Source: Platerodrilus igneus
Lineage: Eukaryota > Arthropoda > Insecta > Coleoptera > Lycidae
Direction of reading: 5' to 3'
DNA: 64,000 bases
Assembly: GCA_036346225.1 (NCBI GenBank)
Contig: JARFIW010001089.1
Coordinates: forward strand, 1,240,001-1,304,000
The position numbers and the translations under genes were made by a program. The notes beneath the pieces are model-generated. The model had not been told where the DNA came from and did no database searches. It saw nothing but the letters and a program-made list of their open reading frames with translations. Shown piece by piece: positions 42,449 to 52,342 of the stretch. Within the stretch, counting starts at the first letter, position 1. Each line of letters opens with the position of its first letter.

Positions 42449-42722
42449 TTGCACTTTGCAATCGGTTCGGCAGTAAGCGAATTAGAAAAGAAGGTCTTGA
42501 CCACCAAAAGGTACAAACATTATTCCGCTAGCCTTTTCCAATGGGAACATGTGAAGAACATGGTTTATGTTGAAAAATACGAGACGCCAACCATTTGCGA
42601 CAGAATAATCGATATCGTTGTAAATATCACACCAGACGTTGGCAAAGACTTGTAATGCGGTCAATTATCTAGATGTGGCCATTATGCGGTAAACGGAACA
42701 CATATTGAAATGTACTAAATTA
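42449..42722 (+). pseudogene. Tc1/mariner-type transposase C-terminus
   Basis: The frame at 42510-42655 reads SLFQWEHVKNMVYVEKYETP, the usual start of the last block of insect mariner-like transposases (DFFLWG.VK..VY..P..T), followed by DRIIDIVVNITPDVGKDL. After a stop it continues CGHYAVNGTHIEM, matching the RLDVCRA.NGAHIE ending. The catalytic Asp position (DFFLW) is FQW here, and nothing upstream is recognisable. It sits directly downstream of the errantivirus 3' LTR. Confidence 0.6.
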
Positions 42723-43243
42723 TAAAAAAGCTTGATGATATTGTCTTTGAACACATATACCTACTTACTGCAACACTTTTTTTTTAATAAAACCTTCTTG
42801 TTTAAAACTATTAAGTATAGAAAGCATATATTAACAATTCTAAATATAAAGTATTATAAAATATTAGATGACTAAATGTCAAGTATCCGTACTTCCCATA
42901 CAGATATTTGTGAAACCCGCGTTCAGGTTTGCAAGTAGAGATAAATATGAGTCAAACTTTTGCGTCAATTCGGCTCGGAGATGCAGCACATTAAAATGAA
43001 CTCAGTTTCAAGTTCAACATAAAAGACAAAATTCGTGCCATTATACTTTTTGCGATAGTCGTTTCGAAATACCGATGCTGAGATATCAATAATCAACCAT
43101 AGTCTAATGAATAAACCATAAAGGATAAATTAGCTTACTAACTTTAAAAAAATATAGCCCCCCCCCCTCATAAATCAACTAATTGTACATACATTATCGA
43201 CTTAATAATATTGATAAATTTTTATGACGCGGAAGTAATTGTG

Positions 43244-43500
43244 TGCAGCTTTGTGGTTCGCGTGTGACTATTAAACCTAAGGTCCCTGGTTTAATTCCTA
43301 AAAATGTTAGGCGAGCATTTTTCACAAAACACACCATCGTTTGACCGAGAAGTAAAATGTACGTTCCGTTAAAGATCCCTACCTTGCTTGAAATAGCAAA
43401 GCTTCGGCAAAATTCAAAATTTCCATGTAAAAAAAACTCGCTTCCTAGTCAATGCAGTATACCTACTTTCGGGTGGAGCATTGGAAAATCAAATGTAGGG
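43244..43500 (+). mobile_element. tRNA-derived SINE, copy 3
   Basis: Sense orientation. Shares with the other two copies AAGGTCCCTGGTTTAATTCC (B-box position, decayed), GGCGAGCATTTTTCACAAAA, CGTTAAAGATCCCTACCTTG, AAAAACTCGCTTCCTAG and GGGTGGAGCATTGG. It is flanked by GAAGTAATTGTG (43232-43243) and GAAGTAATTATG (43501-43512), a 12 bp target duplication. The A box is not preserved. A 43261-43500 stretch reads as non-coding. Confidence 0.85.
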
Positions 43501-43598
43501 GAAGTAATTATGCAATAAAACTGAAACTAACAAGTATTTTGCAGCTTTCAAGTTAAGATAGTATCAAGTCAAGATATGTCTGATTTTAGTTGTAAAGC

Positions 43599-43847
43599 TT
43601 AAGGTATTTCGTCGCAGTAAAATGCATTTTGGTAATAGCAGCATAATTCTTTAACAGTCTCGCTTACTTCTTTGTTACGGTGATTTAACCTTATGTTTTT
43701 TAAATTATCTTTTAAAAGATTATCGTGATTGGTCTCTGAAGTTTCGTCAATGTCCATCTTGTTCACAAAATTTACTTCAACTGCGTTAAGCGGTTCGATA
43801 TCTAATGATGAATCATTCAATTTGTAAAGTGTAAATACTGCTTTCAT
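43599..43847 (-). pseudogene. Second errantivirus scrap: pol linker region, antisense
   Basis: An 83-codon minus-strand frame reads LNAVEVNFVNKMDIDETSET and NLLKDNLKNIRLNHRNKEVS. It parallels the plus-strand frame at 36301-36621 (VEKVNFSEMEIDED... LKEDLINIRFND...). It is thus the protease-to-RT linker of a related but clearly diverged errantivirus, truncated on both sides. Its orientation is opposite to the main copy and to the tetraspanin gene. Confidence 0.7.
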
Positions 43848-44037
43848 CTACATTTTACCCTTAATGAACATCGAAAGTGACAGTGAATAAAGTTGAACAT
43901 ATTCCTACTTTGGATGAAACAAATGGATGAATCACTCAGGATGTAAAGTGTAAACATCTTAAAGTGAAGAATGCATTGCTAGCAATATCTTCTTGGTAGT
44001 TTGAACGTACAAATTTATCAAAAGCTTTATAAAAAAT

Positions 44038-44376
44038 GAGTTTTCGTTAGGACGAACAAACATTATTATTTTTAGAAACTTATAAAAATTGGGAGTGTTT
44101 GTGGAACAGTAAATGCGAAGAATATCACAAAGTAAATTTGCGTGAAGTCGCTATAAGAAATTAATTTGCCTGGAGTAACTATAACAGATATTAAAGCAAA
44201 AATAAAAACTGTCCGCACCAGATACGCTGCTGAACTCTCCAAAAAAATAAAATCCGAACATTCTGGTGCTGGCCAAGATGATTTGTATGTACCACGTCTA
44301 TTTTGGTTCAAAGAAGCGAGCGGATTCCTTTTTGCGGGCAGTCTGTACGCCAAAACAAAGTTCTTTAAATATGAAG
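44038..44376 (+). pseudogene. MADF-domain protein of Harbinger, first exon
   Basis: Frames from the ATG near 44038 give, after an early TAG, DEQTLLFLETYKNWECLWNS and YHKVNLREVAIRN. After a one-base shift near 44163 they give GVTITDIKAKIKTVRTRYAA, SKKIKSEHSGAGQDDLYVPR and LFWFKEASGFLFA. This is a MADF DNA-binding domain (helix-turn-helix of the Myb/SANT type; L...Y...P.LW ... VK.KI..LR..Y..E ... W.Y...L.FL). The exon ends at GAAG|GTAAGA. In Harbinger elements such a protein assists the transposase and enters the nucleus with it. One stop and one shift break it. Confidence 0.7.
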
Positions 44377-44462
44377 GTAAGATAAAATTCTTGAAGTAAT
44401 TTATTATTTCTTTAAAACAGTACAGATTTTAAATAATTCAAGAATAAATCAAAAAAAGATTA

Positions 44463-45272
44463 TTAAATCATGTTCCATTGCCATGGTACAATTTCTGTTG
44501 TAACTAACTGATTCTCATAAAAATCACGCACTGATGAAGTCCTTCTGCTATAGTTGTTACTAGATAATGACTTTGATACATCAAGCAATCCTTCAGTTTT
44601 TAGCAATCGCCACTTTCCTGGTACAACTATTCCTTCAATCCAATCTTTCGAGTCCATTAAATCACTTTCGAGATAGGGCAGGTTGTTATTTGATGTTTTT
44701 CTTAACCAATTGTGCAAAGCACAAGTAGTTTTCACAATTAATTCTGTTGTATTAATATTTAAAGGAATTGGTTTTTCAAAAATTCTAAATCACGCTGCCA
44801 ATATTCCAAAGCTATTTTCGACAACTCTACGTGCTCTAGAAAGCCTATAGTTAAAAATTAATTTAGTTCTATCTAGTGCTGCTACTCTTGGATATGGTTT
44901 AAGTAGATTCTGTTTTAGTAGAAATGCATCGTCCGCGATAAAGACACCATGATCAGGAATATTTAATACATTTTGTTCTAGTGCCTGATTAAATGTAGAT
45001 TTTGAGAACACAGAGGAATCATTAATCCTGCCGTTTGTTCCAACATCAATGTATATAAAATTATAACTTGCATCAACTATTGCAAATAATATTATGCTAA
45101 AATCCTCTTTATAATTAAAGTAGTCTGACCCACTTTTAGGGGGACAACGTACGATTACATGCTTGTCATCCATAGAGCCACAGCAGTTAGGGAAGTTCCA
45201 TGTTACATAGTAATCTTTCATGATTTGATTCCATTTTTCTGAAGTTGTAGGAACGTGAAATAAATACATCAT
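44463..45272 (-). pseudogene. PIF/Harbinger transposase catalytic exon
   Basis: DDE_Tnp_4-type transposase, which cuts and integrates the element at 3 bp TWA sites. Acids of the triad are all present: NCCGSMDDKHVIVRCPPKSG (first D), DHGVFIADDAFLLKQNLLKP (second D) and LSRARRVVENSFGILAA (E). The frame is interrupted only by a TGA at 44790-44792 (probably CGA to TGA), then continues in frame through RIFEKPIPLN and VKTTCALHNWLRK to FYENQLVTTEIVPWQW and a normal stop at 44463. It lies within the intron of the plus-strand MADF gene. Confidence 0.85.
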
Positions 45273-45329
45273 TATAGAACAAGCACTAAGAAACTAAGAA
45301 ATTATCATAATTGCTGTGTTGTAGGACAT

Positions 45330-45896
45330 TCTTAAAAGAAATCTGAAACAGCCACAACTTTCCACGAAGTCGACGTTGAAAGCTCGGAATTGGAACACAA
45401 TATTGAGATCCAAGATGAAGAGTTAACGGAAGATTTTGGTAGAAATATTAATGTTCAACATGATACAACTTCTACCGGCACTCCCCATTCTACTCCTCAA
45501 AAATATAAACGCAAGGCAAGGAATAATTTGGACGTAATTGATAACGCAATATGGAAATTACAAAAATATCAGATTCACGAGTTCGATGCGTTTTGCAACA
45601 GTTTGGCTATACTGCTTAAGAAAATGCCACTGCGCCGAGCTCTTATTTGCCAAGAAAAACTTCAAGCTATTATGACACAAGAACGTTTATCACAACTTCT
45701 TTCAGAGAACAGTACAATAATTGGTCATACATGTCCTCATTCTACTTTGGCCACTTCGTACCCAAAATCATCTGGATCTTCTTCACATGTCTTTGATTCT
45801 GAAATTTCCTGTCAAGGCGACAATAATATATTGACAGAAGCGATTCTTAAAATGGGCGGATTTGATGGAAATATTAACAATTATACAGATTTGTAG
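45330..45896 (+). pseudogene. MADF protein of Harbinger, second exon (C-terminal part)
   Basis: An open frame of 169 codons from 45390 (and open upstream to about 45345: ETATTFHEVDVESSELEHN) to a stop at 45894. It has an acidic N-terminal stretch, a basic KYKRKARNN segment and a helical KYQIHEFDAFCNSLAILLKK, MPLRRALICQEKLQAIM, a BESS-like protein-interaction helix pattern as found in MADF partners. It lies exactly in the intron between the two transposase exons on the other strand. The acceptor site joining it to the first exon could not be fixed without a stop. Confidence 0.6.
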
Positions 45897-45933
45897 TAGC
45901 ACTGTAATCACGACTAACTATATTATTATTATT

Positions 45934-46416
45934 TTATATTTCTAATTTGTATTTTCTTACCTGAATAAACATTTCCAAAGCTGTATAAATTTTCCTGCAG
46001 ACTTCAGGTATCATCAAGGATATGCTACAGGTTGGTACTCTATACAGGGCACTAAGAGTGCTAAAACAAGTACCTGTTGCAAGATAATGGAGAGTAATTT
46101 GTAACTTTAGTTTAGCTGGCAACGCCGCTCTTAAACATGTATTTGCTTTTTGTATCAGAGGGCTAATAATGTTCAATAAAAAATTGAATTGAATTTCATT
46201 CATTCGTAAGTGATTCCTGTAGAAGTCGGGCTCTTCTTCGGCTAATTCAACCAACAATTGGGTGGATGCCCCAAACAATTCTCGTTTTTGAATCCATGGC
46301 TGAACCCACCAACGTCGATGTCGACGTCCTTTCTTTTTTAAAATTTTGCTACATTCTTCTGTAAGAGCTATGCGTATTAATTCAACTCCTACGATCACTA
46401 GTTCAGTTGCGGACAT
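45934..46416 (-). pseudogene. PIF/Harbinger transposase N-terminal exon
   Basis: Starts MSATELVIVGVELIRIALTE and contains RRHRRWWVQPWIQKRELFGA (basic W-W-V-[RH]-P-W block), FYRNHLRMNEIQFNFLLNII, LPAKLKLQITLHYLATGTCF and STLSALYRVPTCSISLMIPE. This is the conserved N-terminal helix-turn-helix part of Harbinger transposases. The coding sense reaches EMFIQ at 45957, where CAG|GTAAGA on the minus strand is a perfect splice donor. The few residues after it are intron. The acceptor near 45275 is not obvious. Open throughout, no stops. Confidence 0.8.
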
Positions 46417-46509
46417 TTTAAAGCTACAAGTGGTTGAATTAAAATTTGATACGTGTAAATTGGTTACATTTCACGATTCACTTTTACTGCGGATGATTCA
46501 TCATTAGTG

Positions 46510-49150
46510 TACATCTAAAGTGAATAATATAAATCCGCCTTAAAGGTTTTGTAAAAATTTTATTTTATTTTCGTTCCGTTACTGTTGGTAATAGTGGTTA
46601 TCGCAAAAAAATATTTTTTACATTAACGAGTGCTTTGGGTGTTTCGAGCCCTTTTTAAAATTTTCTATAATTAATTGTCGTTCTCCATCTTAACAGCGTT
46701 CGTGGGGGAATAATTAGTTGTTGGATATCGTTGTTTGTCGATTCGCAAATACCAAAAAGGATCGGGATAGTTGCATGAGGAGTAGTAATTTATTTATCGT
46801 CATATTGGTATTAGCATTTAGTTGTTTAAGTTTCGTTCAAGTAAAAATCAAATTTGTTGGGAAAAATCAGTAAATACTGTAGGTCTTTTTGCTTGCCTTG
46901 CCAAAGTTACACACCAAACAGGTAAACAAAGTATGTTCAATGTTTATTGCATTGAAATGAGCGAATTAGTCATTAAGCAGCAAAACAATAAATTCTACTT
47001 GTTCGGTCAACAAGAAATATGTTGCATTTACATCCACACAACTGTTATGTTAACTGAATCAATTTTTTTGTAAGTTCAAGAAAAACCGAATCATGCCGAT
47101 TTTGGTTTTAGCCCATTTAAATTAGTACCGACAATCACTGTAGCGCAGTAATGTAAATATGACTGAAATTTGCCATATAAGTAACATACACCAACAAAAG
47201 TTTATGCCTAAATATGCAGTTAGTGATATTTTATGCAATTTGGTTGTTTCTCAATTTTATGAAATAAGAAATGATTCACATATAGTGCTGCGCTTTAGCG
47301 TTAACAATATCTATCTTTGTTCAATTAGTAGTAAGAAAATATCTAAACCTACTCTATACTTTTTCATAATGAAATAATTCCTAACGATTTATATTTCAAT
47401 TGGCACTGAGTGTATTTTAAAATAATATAAATACCAATTTATAATGAAACAGTAACCAACAAACACTAAAGTAAAAAATGCATCTTCTTGTAAATAACAT
47501 GTACAATCAAACCAAATAATAAAATTGAATGCTAGTGATCCTACTTTATGTATACACAGCGCTCTCGAAGGAAGTTCTAAGTGGGCGTATCTGTCTTAAA
47601 AGATAACGTAAGCTCGTTTATGACAATGTAATTAAATACTGGTTTATAATAGTGCAACTAAACTCCACTAACTGACTGCAAAATCGTGTTTAATAGTTTT
47701 GATGAAAGAGCTGCCCTCTATCGTAAAATGTGCGTCTACACAATGATATTCCCCAGTCTTAAAACTTTCGATAAGGAAGTTCTACCCCCTTCAAATGCGT
47801 CTCTATTACAAAGTCTTTCCAATAGAGTGTTTAAAGTAATGTTTTCAATGTAATAATTTGCCTACCTTAAGTTACTATACGTGACGTAGCCGCAGCATTA
47901 ACGTGAACACGGTATAGTACATAAACCACACTATATACTATTATTCAAAATATGCAAGAGGACACTTTTAATGCATATAAATGAGTATTTTTGTAAACTA
48001 GAGTCAGTTTTTGAAACATGTTTTGTACATAGTGCACCATCTCAATACGTTAGGTGGGTAAGATAGGTTGCCTACCTTAGAATAAATGGGTAAGATGAAT
48101 TGCAAACATTCAGGTGGCGGATGTGTGAGACGGTAAAGCATGTTGTGGGTTGACTAACATAGGTTAGATGAGTAAGGTACGTGGGTTACAAACGTTCAGG
48201 TAGCGGTGTAAGGTGTTGTGCGGTAGCGAGAGGCGCCGAGGCGTTACACTATAAGTGGGTTGTCTACATATTAAAATTAATTTGGATTCGGTATAGCACA
48301 TACGCACAATGGCAGATATTTGGTTAAGTAAAAAATTACAATAAAGAGTTGAATTATATTCTAATTAATTAATAACACAGAGCTTAACCTATTGAAAGAT
48401 ATACAAATGAATTGATTTATAATTATAATATCGAACAAAGTGGATACTTTGAACAATTCTTTCAAAAGGCGTCAGTGTGATTAGTTCATTTGATGCCCGT
48501 TGCTTTTGATTTCAATTTAATTTATTTACCACTGTCAATAAAACCATATTGTTTTTTATTCTGTTTATGATTTTAACTACAATCTGATCAAACACTATTT
48601 TTACTAAGTTCGAATATCTCGAAGAACACTTTCACTGAAAGTGTAACTAAAATAAAACTTACGTAAACGACATTGCAAATTCAAAACTTCCATCCCAATT
48701 GAGATTTATGCAATGACGTATAACTTAGTGAATTAAGATGTCCCCCATTTCCATCATACGCACCCGACTATAAAGAATAAACACTTTTGCTAAGAACTAT
48801 GTCTCTTAAATTAGTTAGTCTGCCGAGTGCTGTAAAAAATATTAGCTAAAATATAAGTTGCTGGAGACAACATGTTTTAAATTAATATTTTAACACCCCG
48901 TATCTTAAAAATAGATAGTCAAAGGACAAATATTTATTGAATAATCCTATCTATTTTATGTTTTTAATGACCTATAAGTCCTAGCGATATTCCAATTTCT
49001 ATAGTAGCGTGTTTAAGTGATTGAGGTGATGAAGTGCTACACTTTTTTTTCAATTGTATTACACGGTCTGGCTTTGAAAGTTTTTCGTGAATACATGAGA
49101 TTATAAATTCAGTTGCAATGGTTATCTATAAATTACAAAAATCCTTAGTC
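46510..49150. other. Intron stretch without recognisable genes
   Basis: AT-rich. The frames at 46822-47073 and 47159-47377 resemble no family I know. Around 48050-48260 there is an imperfect local duplication (GGTAAGATAGGTTGC / GGTTAGATGAGTAAGG and CAGGTGGCGG / CAGGTAGCGG about 85 bases apart) in an otherwise unremarkable stretch. A CACCCCGTATCTTAAAAATAG sequence near 48894 resembles common transposon tails. Confidence 0.5.
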
Positions 49151-50207
49151 TGTTACATGCCAAACTGGCTATGTAGCATTTTCAGTTTTAGATATAATTT
49201 ATAAGTTAATTGCCGCATATTTTTTTAATTAATAACGCTAACTTCCGTCGTCGCAGATAGTTGCGTCTGCGCAGAAGGAACGCAGATATGCGCGAGTGTC
49301 GAAAGCGGGGATTAAGCCACGAGAGGTGAACCAAGCAACAAGTATCTGGGTGGAGTGTGCGTTTTTCTTTATAAACAGGTATGTAGGTTTCCTGTACCTT
49401 GTCTCTATCATTCCGCTACCGATTTCTTTCATCCCCCTACGAGTGCAGTAGAGGTTTAGGACGGATGGAAATGGTAATCAACATGGCGTAATTAACCCAA
49501 CTTAACCACCGCTATATCATGAGATTGAGTTCCGAGATACCCATCACGTGAGTAATTTGATTTTACTTAATTGTGCATGTAAATTTGACTTAGATAGCGA
49601 TTGGGTCACCCGGTGAAACGTGGTCGGTATGTTACAAAATGGCGGGTAAAAATTGCCGCGTAATTATAACAATGCATCACGTTGGGCGCCATTGTTATAA
49701 TTAGGCGGCAATTTTTACCCGCCATTTTGTAACATACCGACCACGTTTTACCGGGTGACCCAATCGCTATCTAAGTCAAATTTACATGCATAATTAAGTA
49801 AAATCAAATTACTCACGTGATGGGTATCTCGGAACTTAATCTCAGGATCCAGCGGTGGTTAATTACGCCATGTTGATAACCAAATTGCCATCCGTCCTAA
49901 ACCTCTATTGCACTCCTAGGGGGATGAAGGAGATAAGGCAACGGAACGCTAGAGGCATGATACAGGAAACCTATATACCTGTTTCTAAAGAAAAACACAC
50001 ACTCCACCCAGATAATTGTTGCTTGGTTTACCTCTCGTGGCTTAATCCCCGCTTTTGACACTCGCGCACATCCGCATTTCTTCTGCGCAGACGCAACTGT
50101 CAGCGACGACGGAAGTTAGCGTTATTAATTTAAAAAATACGCGGCAATTAACTTATAAACTATATCTAAAATCTAAAAATAGTACATAACCAGTTTGGCA
50201 TATAACA
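49151..50207. mobile_element. 1.06 kb near-perfect palindrome (foldback element)
   Basis: Arms of about 520 bp (49151-49674 and 49690-50207) are reverse complements with only scattered mismatches, separated by a 15 base loop. End blocks: TGTTACATGCCAAACTGG on the left and CAGTTTGGCATATAACA on the right. Centre: TAATTATAACAATG / CATTGTTATAATTA. Other shared blocks include GCGATTGGGTCACCCGGTGA and TTACAAAATGGCGGGTAAAA. The block is more GC-rich than the flanking intron. No frame is meaningful; those on each arm mirror each other. No clear target duplication was found. Confidence 0.9.
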
Positions 50208-50447
50208 AGGCACACAATGTTTATCCAGTAAAAATTGTTTTATTGTGCATGATAAGAAAGTAAATGTAAACAGTTAAAATTCAGATAAGTTCATTTATTT
50301 ATTCCACAATAATCAGTAAAACAAAACCAGATTTAAATTTTAAAACTTCTTATTACTATTTCTGGGCAATATTTATTTCATCTGAAGTTAAAGAACAACT
50401 AACTATTTCTCTACACCTTTATAAAACTAACCTTTGGAATGTTGCAG

Positions 50448-50690
50448 CATTATTGTTGTGGAGTGATTGAACCGTATGACTGGAATCATTTAGACGTCGA
50501 TGGTCCAATTATACCATATTTATATACTTCGTATAAAGTACCACCAAGTTGTTGCAGTCAAATAGAAAATTGCAATGCTGAACATGGTGGACCTATACAT
50601 ACAGACGGATGCTGGGATGTATTTAAAGAAACGTTTTACTACATAACCTTAGTACCTGGATGTATTGCAATCTTTATGTGCGTTTTTGAG
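50448..50690 (+). CDS. Tetraspanin exon: large extracellular loop with CCG motif, TM4 start
   Basis: An 81-codon phase-0 exon after GAATGTTGCAG and before GTAACT. HYCCGVIEPYDWNHL carries the defining CCG; YKVPPSCCSQIENCN the family's PxSC; and DGCWDVFKE the third (GC) site, so six or more loop cysteines are present for disulphides. TFYYITLVPGCIAIFMCVFE begins TM4. The ATG-initiated frame that covers it simply reads through the splice sites. No stops: an intact host exon. Confidence 0.9.
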
Positions 50691-50736
50691 GTAACTAAAG
50701 AGTTTATAATTTTAGAAAAGTACAATGCTTTTTTAG

Positions 50737-50874
50737 ATTGTAGGACTAGTACTTGCTTTCAAACTTGCTGACTACTTAAAGAGGAAACGTTTTATGGAGA
50801 GACAAAGGCAAATGGCTTCGTTATACAGCAACAGTAATTTCATATACACTGTTCCTCAAATTAAAAAAATATAA
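50737..50874 (+). CDS. Tetraspanin last exon: end of TM4 and cytoplasmic tail
   Basis: After CTTTTTTAG at 50736 the frame gives IVGLVLAFKLADYLKRKRFM, then ERQRQMASLYSNSNFIYTVP and a TAA stop. It is 45 codons. The first residues complete TM4; the basic KRKR and the 30-residue tail are cytoplasmic. An alternative acceptor six bases downstream (GATTGTAG) would put a stop in frame and was rejected. An AATAAA follows near 51008 and could serve the mRNA 3' end. Confidence 0.85.
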   Translation: MVGLVLAFKLADYLKRKRFMERQRQMASLYSNSNFIYTVPQIKKI

Positions 50875-51110
50875 TCCAAAGTTATGGTACTAAAGTTTTG
50901 GAAAATATGGTTGTGCATTATTTATTAATTATCTATGTGTTCTTAGTGACTATCCCATAGCGCACGTTTCCTTTGTCCCGTGTTCCAGGCATCATTAAAT
51001 TCTCCCATTAATAAATTATCCCTTACGAATAGTTGTAAAATTTATGTTCACATTCAGCAAGTGCACTCATCTCCATCGCTATTGATTTAAATCAAACTTT
51101 GATCTGTATA
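50875..51110. other. Tetraspanin 3' UTR candidate
   Basis: Non-coding sequence after the tetraspanin stop, with AATAAA inside TTAATAAATTATCC near 51007-51012. No other feature. Confidence 0.4.
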
Positions 51111-51660
51111 TGTTTAATTTTTGTTGCTCATCCCCAATAGTGACAAGATAACTTTTAAATTATTTAGAAATTATTTGGGATTAATTTTTCCATCCCGATA
51201 AAATTCCACCAATTGTTCTAAATAAATAACCCTACTACTATGCCTAACACTGTCTTCTTGAATTTTTTAAGTTCTTTTCCTCAAATTATCTACATCTAGC
51301 CTCAAGTTCATTAAGATTTTTCTTAGCTTCAGTATTTAATACAGATACACTCTGTTTTACTTCGCAAAGTTTCACCCTCATATTCTGCTCATTTTCCTCT
51401 ACTTTTTCTAGTAGTTTCCCTATGGTAAGATCAACCTTATCCAACCTTGTATTTATTTTCGCTTTTACCTCTATCATGTTTGAGTTTACCACTTTCTGAA
51501 CCTCTAGTCTCGTAAAAAATATAAAATTATCCAGTCTGTCATTACTCTGTTTTAATTCCTGCTTATGCTACTAATTTTGTTTCTGACCTAACGCTTTCCG
51601 ATCTGATTTTAATTCCTGTTTCAATTTTCTTGATTTTGTTTTAACTTTCCTTGATTTCTG
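51111..51660 (-). pseudogene. Antisense coiled-coil relic, possibly retroelement gag
   Basis: The minus-strand frame 51286-51492 (MIEVKAKINTRLDKVDLTIG ... LLEKVEENEQNMRVKLCEV, then NTEAKKNLNELEARC) is a heptad-rich coiled coil. Beyond a stop to the left is LEQLVEFYRDGKINPK, and to the right QGKLKQNQEN-type charged repeats. The combination of coiled coil followed by a P..FL..L-type block resembles some insect retroelement gag N-termini. The similarity is weak and the identity is uncertain. Confidence 0.35.
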
Positions 51661-51662
<2 letters not shown>

Positions 51663-51735
<73 letters not shown>

Positions 51736-51746
51736 TATGTATGTAT

Positions 51747-51783
<37 letters not shown>

Positions 51784-51784
51784 A
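51663..51784. repeat. (TA)n microsatellite, interrupted, left of the DD41D element
   Basis: Two long TA runs separated by TAAGTATGTATGTATACAA. The right run ends at GTATA where the Tc1/mariner terminal repeat begins. Confidence 0.9.
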
Positions 51785-52240
51785 CAGGGTGTCCACATTT
51801 TAATTGCACACTATAGGAATATCCTGAACTATAAGAGATACAGTGGTGGTTAAATTAGGCAAAAGTTACCTACTTATGAGGGTATTTTATAGCTGATCTT
51901 GAACTACAAATGTTATCCATAGATTGCTAGATATTGGCTAAAATACAAATTTTGCGATTTTCAACTTTTCTTAATAACTTCGTTGTTATTATAGTTAGAA
52001 GAATGAAATTTGGTATGGTAACATAAGACATAATTTTGCATTTAATGACAATTTACAAAATGTTCTAGATCTATTACATTTTTTGTCGCGATAGTCAACT
52101 TTTTTTTTGTTATGGCCGCCATATTGGATTTTTACATCAACGTATAGAAAAAAAATTTACAATTTCAACAATGTAAAACACTTATTATTAATTTTTTAAA
52201 ATAACATTATTAAGACACAAAAACGGTTTTTGTAAAAAAG
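51785..52240. repeat. Left terminal inverted repeat of the DD41D element
   Basis: CAGGGTGTCCACATTTTAAT to about GACACAAAAACGGTTTTTGTA. Pairs with 53447-53901. Contains GTTATGGCCGCCATATTGGA, also present reversed near 53555. Confidence 0.9.
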
Positions 52241-52342
52241 ATACAGTGTGTTGCTGTCAAATACAATTAATTCTAAACTGTTCCATTGTTTGCAATAATC
52301 AGTTTTGTTGTTAATAGTTTTAAATTAAAATTTGGTTAAAAT

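Larger units (their letters stand above)
43922..46505. mobile_element. PIF/Harbinger transposon with transposase and MADF genes
   Basis: Contains a two-exon transposase on the minus strand and a MADF-domain protein on the plus strand, the usual two-gene content of insect Harbinger elements. GGATGAATCACTCAGGATGT near 43925 and the complement of the sequence near 46485-46505 (GATGAATCATCCGCAGTAAA) resemble each other and could be terminal inverted repeats, but the match is imperfect and a third similar block at 43804 confuses it. The boundaries are therefore approximate. Confidence 0.7.
33098..50447 (+). other. Large tetraspanin intron (~17.3 kb) loaded with transposons
   Basis: Bounded by CT|GTAAGT and TGTTGCAG|CAT. 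It contains, in order, the errantivirus element with its two SINEs, a Tc1/mariner scrap, a third SINE, an antisense errantivirus scrap, the Harbinger element and the 1.06 kb palindrome. The other two introns visible are 49 and 46 bases, so this one has been expanded by insertions. Flanking intron stretches 33098-33563 and 46510-49150 hold no gene I can support. Confidence 0.75.

Noticed and set aside
46822..47377. Two plus-strand frames (83 and 72 codons) in the tetraspanin intron
   Set aside because: No recognisable domain, AT-driven composition, no splice or start context.
49238..50058. Frames on opposite strands with similar protein (GSGMIETRYR..., MKEIRQR...)
   Set aside because: They are mirror images from the two arms of the palindrome.
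50742..50760. Acceptor GATTGTAG for the last tetraspanin exon
   Set aside because: It would put TAG in frame at once; the acceptor TTTTTTAG six bases upstream gives an open TM4 continuation.
51621..51809. Peptide of alternating Tyr and Ile
   Set aside because: Direct translation of the TA microsatellite.
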